This document shows, piece after piece, positions 13,901 to 25,900 of a stretch of 64,000 nucleotides of DNA (positions within the stretch are counted from its first letter, which is position 1; each line of letters starts with the position of its first letter). The notes under the pieces are model-generated. The model had not been told where the DNA came from, made no database searches, and saw nothing but the letters and a program-made list of their open reading frames with translations. Made by a program: the position numbers and the translations under genes. The stretch covers positions 22,617,242 through 22,681,241 of the forward strand of contig OX104120.1 in the NCBI GenBank assembly GCA_944474755.1, read 5' to 3'. This DNA comes from Limnoperna fortunei. Taxonomy: Eukaryota; Mollusca; Bivalvia; Mytilida; Modiolidae.

Positions 13901-16900
13901 TAAACATTTCTTCAAAAAATTTGTTAAATACAATAACTCCTATAAGGTGCCATCCACAATTTCTGAAAATTAAATGGTTTTTAGGCATTGTCCTTTAGGG
14001 TACTTTAGAAATTTACAGTTTTACTCTACTAATAGGTGTGTTATAGACTAATTTATAATTAAAAAACTGTTCATATGTCCAAATTCATAATGAAAGGGCA
14101 ATAACTCCTATAAAGAGTCATCTTGCAATTTTTGGACTAAGCAATCATTTGTAGGGCTTCTATTGCTGATCATTTGTGCAATTTACAGTTTTAATCTAGC
14201 TACTATAGTTTTCAAGTTACAGGACAAAAATGGAAAATTTCTTAACAAAATTGTCATTTAAGGGCAATAACCCCTATAAGGAGTCATCTGAAAATTTCAG
14301 ACCAATTAAATGAATTGTAGGGCTTTTTTGCTGATCATTTTTGCAATTTATTATTTCACTCTAGCTGCTATGGTTTTTAAGTTACAGGACAAAAACGGAA
14401 AATTTCATAAAAAATTGCAATTTAAGGGCAATAACTCCTATAAGGAGTCATCTGACAATTTCAGACCAATCAAGTGAATTGTAGGGTCTTTATTGCTGAT
14501 CATTTGTGCAATTTACAGTTTCAATCTAGCTGCTATAGTTTTCAAGTTACAGGACAAAAACGGAAAATTTCATAAAAAATTGCAATTTAAGGGCAATAAC
14601 TCCTATAAGGAGTCATCTGACAATTTCAGACTAATACAGTGAATTGTAGGGCTTGTATTGTTGATCATTTTTGCTATTTACAGTTTTACTCTAGCTGTTA
14701 TAGTTTTAAAGTTACAGGACAAAAACGGAAAATTTCATAAAAAATTACCATTTAAGGGCAATAACTCATATAAGGAGTCATCTGACAATTTCAGACCAAT
14801 CAAGTGAATTGTAGGGTCTTTATTGCTGATCATTTGTGCAATTTACAGTTTCAATCTAGCTGCTATAGTTTTCAAGTTACAGGACAAAAACGGAAAATTT
14901 CATAAAAAATTGCCATTTAAGGGCAATAACTCCTATAAGGAGTCATCTGACAATTTCAGACTAATACAGTGAATTGTAGGGCTTGTATTGTTGATCATTT
15001 TTGCTATTTACAGTTTTACTCTAGCTGTTATAGTTTTAAAGTTACAGGACAAAAACGGAAAATTTCATAAAAAATTACCATTTAAGGGCAATAACTCATA
15101 TAAGGAGTCATCTGACAATTTCAGACCAATCAAGTGAATTGTAGGGTCTTTATTGCTGATCATTTGTGCAATTTACAGTTTCAATCTAGCTGCTATAGTT
15201 TTCAAGTTACAGGACAAAAACGGAAAATTTCATAAAAAATTACCATTTAAGGGCAATAACTCCTATAAGGAGTCATCTGACAATTTCAGACTAATACAGT
15301 GAATTGTAGGGCTTGTATTGTTGATCATTTTTGCTATTTACAGTTTTACTCTAGCTGTTATAGTTTTAAAGTTACAGGACAAAAACGGAAAATTTCATAA
15401 AAAATTACCATTTAAGGGCAATAACTCATATAAAGAGTCATCTGACAATTTCAGACCAATCAAGTGAATTGTAGGGCTTTTATTGCTGATCATTTTTGCC
15501 ATTTACAGTTTCACTCTACCTCGTATATTTTTCAGGTTGTATTGTAAATACCAAAAATTTTGTCAAAAATCGTCAAAAAAGGGCAATAACTCCTACAAGA
15601 AGCCAATACACAACTTCGCACTAATAGCAACTATTGTAGACCTTAATGTGCTGATCAATTTGAAGTAACGGTTTTCTCTATAGCTATTATAGTTTTTTAG
15701 ATAATGATCAAAAACCTGTGTTGACCCCCATGTTCTATTTTTAGTAACAGCGGCCATATTTGTCTGTTGATCAACACCCTGGGTACAAACTTGAAACTAG
15801 GAACCCTAAGGATGATTGTGGCCAAGTTTGAAAAAAATTGGCCCAGTGGTTTCAGAGGAGAAGATTTTTGAAAAAGTTTACGACGGACGACGGACGACAG
15901 ACGACGGACGCCAAGTGATAGCAATAGCTCACATGGACCTTCGGTCCAGGTGAGCTAAAAATTGCAAAAAATTCTTTTTTAAGTCTTTTTTGTTCACCTG
16001 CATGTACACATTATGGACAGCTACTTTGTAATGTGGAAAACTTATCATTAACTTTCTGTTATTACTGAATCACATTCAAAACACTCTTCAACAATGTGTG
16101 TATTAGAAGGGTAGTACATCAAAATGGAGCACAGAACATGCATATGGAAGGCTGAACATTAATGGAAACTTACTTGGGACTTTTACGTAAATCATCCAAT
16201 TGTCCTACAACTGTAGAAACATTACTTTTTATCATTTTGAATGCAATCTCTGTGTCATCAAGGGTAGTAAATCTGAAATAAAAATAAAAAACAATAATCT
16301 CTAAACAACAATGCATTAAACGTCCTACTTGTTCACATCTTGAAACAGTTATCATCCATATACATGTCGTATACTGACTCAAGGGTTTGATGTTTAGTTA
16401 CCTCCCTTCCTTAGTAATTTTTAGTTTTTTCTTTGGAAATATGCCATTTAAAAACGTGAATGTCCTGCGTGCTGTATTGAAAGGATGACTACTGGATCTT
16501 TAGGGTAGCCTGGTCCTTTGCTTGCTCTTTGCTGTGTTCATATTCTGTACACGCTAATGCACATGTGCATAATTCATATATTTTTTCCACAAAATGTATG
16601 TTATACATAAATTAACTATTTATTTATGTGAAGAAACACTGAAACTGAGTACATGTATAAAACATCTAAATTGGTTACATGTTAAATGTGGTTCACATCC
16701 AGAAATCAAGTAGAAATGTAGGATTCAAAACTTCACAACATTCTGTCATTTGTTGAAAAATGCACTATTCATCTACCCAAGTCTAGTGCAGAATACATCT
16801 TTTTCATTTTAACTTTCTGGAAAATTAAGCATGGTAACTAATTGTTTCCATTTTTCTAATGTAATTAACTTACTTGTGTTTTGGCTTTGGTTTGAAATTG

Positions 16901-19900
16901 GATTTAATTAAGTCGACCATTTTATCACAGTTGATAAACAAGGATTTTGTTGTTTGTGGCTAAAATAAACAAATAAATACCATTATATGCATTTTGTATA
17001 TAAAAATTCCTTGATAAATTGCTTGGTCTATATCTTGGTTTAACATCCAGCAAGAACTATTTCATCTCCAGTTTATTCAGGATGAGAAAAAAAGTTAAAA
17101 ACAGAAAATCAATTGCCAAAGGAGAATTGAGATATACAGAATCTAACACCAATAGGTGGGCATGATGGGAAAATCTCAGACACCCAAATGAACAGATTTA
17201 TGGTCCCCAAGGAGGCTCTGCCAAGGTGGACACAAAAAGAAATCTGTCACGCACATGTCTGAAGGATGAAGAGCAAATCAAAGTCCTCCCGACATTTTTA
17301 TGTCATTCTGGAAAAATATGACACAGACATCAGAATATAATGTTATAAAAATAAGGTTTACACAATGAATGAGTGATTGATGTTTATCTAAGCAGTATTT
17401 CATCTATTATAGATAGATATACAGTAGTCCCCCCTCTGATACGATCCCCTCGCCAGCCACCACCCGCCTCATCCGGTCAAAACCCTGATGCATTAAGTGT
17501 TTCTAACGTAAAATTACCTCTCGCTAACGACCACCCCTCAAACGCGACCAGCGACCACATTTTCTTGACACAACAACGTAAATTCCCCTCACAAACAACC
17601 ATTTTCACTGACTGGATGTTTATTTTGGAATTCTCGAATGGAACGTGATTTGGTTTTATTATCGTAAACCAGTTCGGTAACAGTTCAACGACCGGTAAAC
17701 TAGATGTCGAAATCGCGTAAAAGAAAGATGTTTAAGCTGGACTAAAGGGGAAAACAAGTAGGATATTGTAGATCAGTTTGATTGTGGCATTACGGAAATC
17801 TGGTTTCTTACAAGAAGACTGAAATTTTCAACAAGGAGATAATAGTACAATGTACCAACATAATCATAAATCAAAATTTACAACAAACGATGTCAAAAAC
17901 TTGGGAAACTGGAAACAGACAGAAACCTGGATTTTTCCAAACTAAATGGAACCTTAATAAACTACGAAGTGGAACCTGGGCAGACAATAAAAGTGATAAA
18001 AATAATGATTATGCAGATGAAACAGGAACAGAAACTTTCACTGATAAGAAGACTTGGAATTTTTATATTATCATTACACATTTTTAACAGATAAAAACTG
18101 CATGAATTCTTTTTATTTTTATTTATACTGAATAATAAAATACAAATATTTATTATGTGTGATTCTTGATCACTTTACAGTTCTTGTTGCTTATCAACCG
18201 ACCAAGCTCTATAAACCTGTGTTAGTGTGTTTATATCCCCTCAAGAAAGACCACCCCCATTATAAGACCACTTTCATGACTCAGATGGGGTGGTCTAATA
18301 AGAGGGGGACTACTGTACATTTGTAATCGTCACAAGAAAACACATATTTTAAATACAAAAAATATACAAAGTACCAAAATAAGGGATTGCATATTCCACT
18401 GCATTACCAAAGCAAAATAAACCATTCTGTTCATATGTTATAGAAGTTAATAAAAGAACTTAAGCTGTCCTTACCATTTCTTGGTCATAGTAGGTCTCTA
18501 ATGCTGCAGGTTGCCTTTCTAACTTTTTATCATCTGGTAGGTATTTAGAACAATTCTTTAAAATGTCCTCAAGTCCAGTTAAAGTCTACAACAAAAGTGA
18601 AAATAAAACCTTTAATAAGGAAAATGACAAATATAATAAATGAAAGGACTGGTTGACTGATTGATGTTAATGTTATTGGAGCAATATTTCAGCTTTATTC
18701 AGGTCCAGACCTTGAGCTTTTGTTACTGGTCCAGACTTTGGGCTTTTCTAGAAACTTAACCCTTGTTCAGTCAATTAGTAATACACTTTAGTTTTATAAT
18801 ATAAGAATGGAATCTTCAGATAAAAAGGCAAGTTAAGAACAAAAGTATATATCAGCTGGCATGTATCACCGTTTCAAGTAAGAACTGAAACACATTTCAT
18901 TGTAGTCTAGAAATAGAAACCCAATTCCACAATGGTACTGGGTTCTATTTCAAGGTAGCATTAGATCTCATTACAAAATGCAAATCAACTGCATTACAAG
19001 GTAGATATGAACCTCATTCTATGGTGGCTATGAGCCCCACTAATGGAGGCAATAACATCATTCAAAGTTGGCACTAAACCCTACTTCAAGGTGGCACTAA
19101 ACCCCATTCCAAGGAGGCACTGATACCGATTCTAAGGTTAGACTGAACCCTATTCCTAGATGGCATTGAATGGAATTTCTTTCTACAGTGGAAATAAACC
19201 TCTTTTCAAGGTGGTACTGAAGGCATTCCTAAAATGGTAATGAACCCCATTCCGAGGTGAAAATGAAGCCTATTCTAAAATTGTAACAAAACCCATTCTA
19301 AGATGACATGAAATTCTGGTCTTTTCATCCACGGATATCTAAGTTATATTAATTTGAATACATTTATCTGCATGTTCATAAAATTCTAACATGGTGAGAG
19401 GAAATGGTATTAATCAAAACTGTTTATTTTAAAAAATAAAAAGCAACACATGTTAAATAGATTAAATTATATCATAAGGAAACTATAACATTGACTTAGA
19501 TAACAGAAGGACTGTCCAAAAGATATATTTTGTCAAACTAGCCCAATATTATGACAAAATTGTTCCCATTTTTGTTCCTATTAATTAATTAATCAAAATA
19601 ATGATGATAACAGTTATTTCAAACTAGTTATTTAAGTAATAAAGATATCATCATATAACTCGATATCAGTGAGATGGTATCCATCTCTGTGGGCCCTGCT
19701 GACCTTGAGGTAAAGGTCAAAGGTCACCAGCCATGTAATGTGACACATCACCTTGATATTATCTACCTACATACCAAATATCAAAAGCCTACCTCAAAAG
19801 ATAAAAAAGTTAAAGCTTGGACACAATAAGCTACGGACAGACGGACAGACAGACTGATACACAAAGTGGAGAGGCCCTAATAATAATTTCTGTATTGAAC

Positions 19901-22900
19901 TAGTTATTGGTCCTTGGCCAGCTGTCTTAGATGTGGAACTATAAATATGCCAATACAGAAATCATTACATAATAATATCATAATATGTCTGCCATAAACC
20001 GTAGTATAAAAATTTCCAGCTGTGGACATTAACAGTTTAGATACTTACAGGAAGATCTAAAGGAAGTTCATACAGTACTGTTGCTAATGTTCTGATTTCT
20101 CTATCTGATAAAACCCTGAAATTAATATTAATAATTACATAGATTTAGAAAAGAACAAATATAAATTTAACCCACTGATTACACAAAACTTGCAATCCAA
20201 AGGACAGGCAAAACCATTTAATCATTGAAACAAAAAAAAAATAAAAAAATAAAAGAGAAAAATTAAGAGCTGCATGTGAAAACAGGCACTCTGGAAAGTA
20301 AGCATTTTGCACATTATTAATGACACCTGTCAGGTAAGTCTTTATAGATACAATGAAAAATCAACTATCGAAGTTTCAGTATTATAGAGATCAACTCTGT
20401 GACACTTACCTTGTATATATCTACAAGCTCATATACTGATAATGTTGACCACAAATTTTAGTAGTTTGCATTGAGAAATTCTGAAGAAATCAATGAAGCA
20501 TGTTTTTATGATGGTATTAATGTTTTATTAATTTATGATTCATAAGATCTATGAATTTTGCCAGACATGTGATTGAATTCACATTCTCAGGGAAATGTCA
20601 GTTGACGGTACAGATGAATGAGGTTTATATAGATATTTGTGAAGTCTATAGTGAATTTGTGCATCACTACAATAGTATTTACAATCTTATGAAGTATTAC
20701 CTTAGAGCTTTCTCTGTGTACTACATACCTTGATTTATCTGTATCCATCTGGTCAAAGATTTCCTCTGCTGTGATGTTACGTGTTACTCCTACTACATAC
20801 CTTGATTTATCTGTATCCATCTGGTCAAAGATTTCCTCTGCTGTGATGTTACGTGTTACTCCTACTACATACCTTGATTTATCTGTATCCATCTGGTCAA
20901 AGATTTCCTCTGCTGTGATGTTATGTGTTACTCCTACTACATACCTTGATTTATCTGTATCCATCTGGTCAAAGATTTCCTCTGCTGTGATGTTACGTGT
21001 TACTCCTACTACATACCTTGATTTATCTGTATCCATCTGGTCAAAGATTTCCTCTGCTGTGATGTTACGTGTTACTCCTACTACATACCTTGATTTATCT
21101 GTATCCATCTGGTCAAAGATTTCCTCTGCTGTGATGTTACGTGTTACTCCTACTACATACCTTGATTTATCTGTATCCATCTGGTCAAAGATTTCCTCTG
21201 CTGTGATGTTACGTGTTACTCCTACTACATACCTTGATTTATCTGTATCCATCTGGTCAAAGATTTCCTCTGCTGTGATGTTACGTGTTACTCCTACTAC
21301 ATACCTTGATTTATCTGTATCCATCTGGTCAAAGATTTCCTCTGCTGTGATGTTACGTGTTACTCCTACTACATACCTTGATTTATCTGTATCCATCTGG
21401 TCAAAGATTTCCTCTGCTGTTTTGTTAGGTGTTACTCCTACTACATACCTTGATTTATCTGTATCCATCTGGTCAAAGATTTCCTCTGCTGTGATGTTAC
21501 GTGTTACTCCTACTACATACCTTGATTTATCTGTATCCATCTGGTCAAAGATTTCCTCTGCTGTGATGTTACGTGTTACTCCTACTACATACCTTGATTT
21601 ATCTGTATCCATCTGGTCAAAGATTTCCTCTGCTGTGATGTTACGTGTTACTCCTACTACATACCTTGATTTATCTGTATCCATCTGGTCAAAGATTTCC
21701 TCTGCTGTGATGTTACGTGTTACTCCTACTACATACCTTGATTTATCTGTATCCATCTGGTCAAAGATTTCCTCTGCTGTGATGTTACGTGTTACTCCTA
21801 CTACATACCTTGATTTATCTGTATCCATCTGGTCAAAGATTTCCTCTGCTGTGATGTTACGTGTTACTCCTACTACATACCTTGATTTATCTGTATCCAT
21901 CTGGTCAAAGATTTCCTCTGCTGTGATGTTACGTGTTACTCCTACTACATACCTTGATTTATCTGTATCCATCTGGTCAAAGATTTCCTCTGCTGTGATG
22001 TTACGTGTTACTCCTACTACATACCTTGATTTATCTGTATCCATCTGGTCAAAGATTTCCTCTGCTGTGATGTTACGTGTTACTCCTACTACATACCTTG
22101 ATTTATCTGTATCCATCTGGTCAAAGATTTCCTCTGCTGTGATGTTACGTGTTACTCCTACTACATACCTTGATTTATCTGTATCCATCTGGTCAAAGAT
22201 TTCCTCTGCTGTGATGTTACGTGTTACTCCTACTACATACCTTGATTTATCTGTATCCATCTGGTCAAAGATTTCCTCTGCTGTGATGTTACGTGTTACT
22301 CCTACTACATACCTTGATTTATCTGTATCCATCTGGTCAAAGATTTCCTCTGCTGTGATGTTACGTGTTACTCCTACTACATACCTTGATTTATCTGTAT
22401 CCATCTGGTCAAAGATTTCCTCTGCTGTGATGTTACGTGTTACTCCTACTACATACCTTGATTTATCTGTATCCATCTGGTCAAAGATTTCCTCTGCTGT
22501 GATGTTACGTGTTACTCCTACTACATACCTTGATTTATCTGTATCCATCTGGTCAAAGATTTCCTCTGCTGTGATGTTACGTGTTACTCCTACTACATAC
22601 CTTGATTTATCTGTATCCATCTGGTCAAAGGTTTCCTCTGCTGTGATGTTACGTGTTACTCTTACTACATACCTTGATTTATCTGTATCCATCTGGTCAA
22701 AGGTTTCCTCTGCTGTGATGTTACGTGTTACTCTTACTACATACCTTGATTTATCTGTATCCATCTGGTCAAAGATTTCCTCTGCTGTGATGTTATGTGT
22801 TACTCCTACTACATACCTTGATTTATCTGTATCCATCTGGTCAAAGGTTTCCTCTGCTGTGATGTTACGTGTTACTCTTACTACATACCTTGATTTATCT

Positions 22901-25900
22901 GTATCCATCTGGTCAAAGATTTCCTCTGCTGTGATGTTACGTGTTACTCCTACTACATACCTTGATTTATCTGTATCCATCTGGTCAAAGATTTCCTCTG
23001 CTGTGATGTTATGTGTTACTCCTACTACATACCTTGATTTATCTGTATCCATCTGGTCAAAGATTTCCTCTGCTGTGATGTTACGTGTTACTCCTACTAC
23101 ATACCTTGATTTATCTGTATCCATCTGGTCAACGATTTCCTCTGCTGTGATGTTACGTGTTACTCTTACTACATACCTTGATTTATCTGTATCCATCTGG
23201 TCAAAGATTTCCTCTGCTGTGATGTTACGTGTTACTCCTACTACATACCTTGATTTATCTGTATCCATCTGGTCAAAGATTTCCTCTGCTGTGATGTTAC
23301 GTGTTACTCCTACTACATACCTTGATTTATCTGTATCCATCTGGTCAAAGGTTTCCTCTGCTGTGATGTTACGTGTTACTCCTACTACATACCTTGATTT
23401 ATCTGTATCCATCTGGTCAAAGATTTCCTCTGCTGTGATGTTACGTGTTACTCCTACTACATACCTTGATTTATCTGTATCCATCTGGTCAACGATTTCC
23501 TCTGCTGTGATGTTAGGTGTTACTCCTACTACATACCGTGATTTATCTGTATCCATCTGGTCAACGATTTCCTCTGCTGTGATGTTACGTGTTACTCCTA
23601 CTACATACCTTGATTTATCTGTATCCATCTGGTCAAAGGTTTCCTCTGCTGTGATGTTACGTGTTACTCCTACTACATACCTTGATTTATCTGTATCCAT
23701 CTGGTCAAAGGTTTCCTCTGCTGTGATGTTACGTGTTACTCTTACTACATACCTTGATTTATCTGTATCCATCTGGTCAAAGGTTTCCTCTGCTGTGATG
23801 TTACGTGTTACTCCTACTACATACCTTGATTTATCTGTATCCATCTGGTCAAAGATTTCCTCTGCTGTGATGTTACGTGTTACTCCCATTAGAAAATAAT
23901 AATAGGAAAATGCAAACTGCATGTCATCTGAACTACGAACTTTATGTGATGAGGTAGCATCCCACTCCTCTGGAAATCTGAAAACATATACTTCATATAG
24001 TTTAATAGTAAAGTAACTAGTCCTGTCATTTTACAAGAGTAAAAGTACAATCTAATTAAATTATATTTCTTAGCTGCTCTCAGTTTGTTTTTTGGGTTTA
24101 TTTGTTGTGCAAAAAGCAACTGAAGATCAAATTTTAACAAGGAACCTGTAAGCTAATGCTCACTCAGTATACCACCACTATTCACATCATTGAATTCACT
24201 AAGTCGGTAAACAGGAAGTAGATATGAATCAGACTGAAATCAGTACTCGCAATATAGGACCACATAGTAAGGCTACGAACTGTTACGAAAGTTATCTTGC
24301 TGACAAAAGGACAGAAGGACAGAGGTAAACCAGTATACCCCCTCTTCTTCGAAGCAGGGGTATATTTATACTGGTAAAAGTATAGAACAGGTTCAAATAC
24401 AGAAATCAAAGAAAACATTAATGTTTGAAAAAGGTCATATCATTGAGCCAGGGGAAGTTTTTAATTTCTTCAGGGATCAACATTAACTGTAAAACCTACT
24501 TGTCCATTCAGACAAGTAACAGTCAGGTTTTACTTGTCCGAAAGTACAAAGTACTTGTCCGAATTAAACAACCCATTTTGGTGACTGGAAGTGGTGTGGA
24601 TGTCACAAATTAATGCATTACTTTGTTAAAAATGTGAGCGTATACTCTCTATTCTGTAAGATGTATTGCCAGTTACAAAATTTGTCCAGCAATATCAGGA
24701 TTAGCCTTACAAAATTTGCATATCATGCCACTGTCAGTATCCTCTATGCCCTCAAACTCCGACTCCCACGATTTAATGAAAAGCCTACTTCTTTTTTGTT
24801 CATATTTTTGTTTTGCCTCCTTATTGGCAGTTTTTCTTTTTTGCGGAACTCCACTAAAAAATTTTGACAAGGTTAACTGTTCTGCCATATTTCAATTTTG
24901 ACTCAACTGCATCGAAATTCGGCTTTTATATTAATTTTTTTCTGAACCTGACACTGACAAGTGGCACGAAATGTCAATTAAGATGACACGACGTACGTAT
25001 TTAAAATTATAAACTGTTGGCCAAATTTAACAAGTTATGAAAATTTTATGACAGAAATCGAACTTCTTTCCATTTATTTGTATCAATAAAACGACAATTA
25101 ATTCATTCATTTCATTATTTTATTGAAATAAATTGTTTTAGTCTAAAACATCCGACAGTTGTATCGTAGTTATTTTAGAACATTTTTCCAGAAAGGCCGA
25201 TATAAAATTAGCATCAACGATTTCATTGGATGATTATTTATAATAAGTAAGAAACGGGATTTCATTGGTTATTGTTAAGTGACGCGTGTTTATTTTTAGA
25301 AAAGGGGAATTTTGGTCGCAATGCAGGGTTTTATTTTTAACACAATTAATGCGAGAATCGCCGCTTAAAGGACTTTTTAAAAATTTACGATTGTTCTAGA
25401 TAAATTTGATTTTATTTTCACTTGTCCGATCGGGCAACTGAAACAAGCTTTTTACTTGTCCGAATTGTATTTTTACTTGTCCCGGACAATCGGACTACCG
25501 TTAATGTCGATCCCTGTTCTTATGTGGAAAACCAAAAGCCCCTGTGGACCTGGTAGGACAGATAGGTCAAAATTTTTTAATCTGCCAATTTAAATTTTCA
25601 TGCATATTTTCTATCCAAAAAAGTCTCATTTCAGTGGGCAACTTATATACATAGCAAAATTGAAGTGTAATAAAGCATGTTGCCATGTGTAATAAAAATC
25701 AGAGAAAAAAAGTTATTCAAGATTTTGTACAGCTTCAATAATACAAGAAGCAAGAAAGGAATCGTATTTCCTTCTAACATGAACATATACACTACAGCCA
25801 AAACGGATTACGCCAAGTCCGTGAGTCCATGATGGACACCGATTGTAGTACGCGGACATTCCTGATGGACAGAAGTTCATCATTCGCGGGCACTTAAGAT

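Noticed and set aside
20771..23899. 1042-codon plus-strand open frame
   Set aside because: It is the antisense shadow of the 72-bp array: the unit is a multiple of three and happens to lack stops on that strand. No gene context or splice logic supports it.
20587..23922. A stand-alone 1111-residue repeat protein on the minus strand
   Set aside because: Its [12 protein letters not shown] start is internal to a GNPTAB exon and its end runs into intron. It is better explained as exon plus donor array, not a separate gene.
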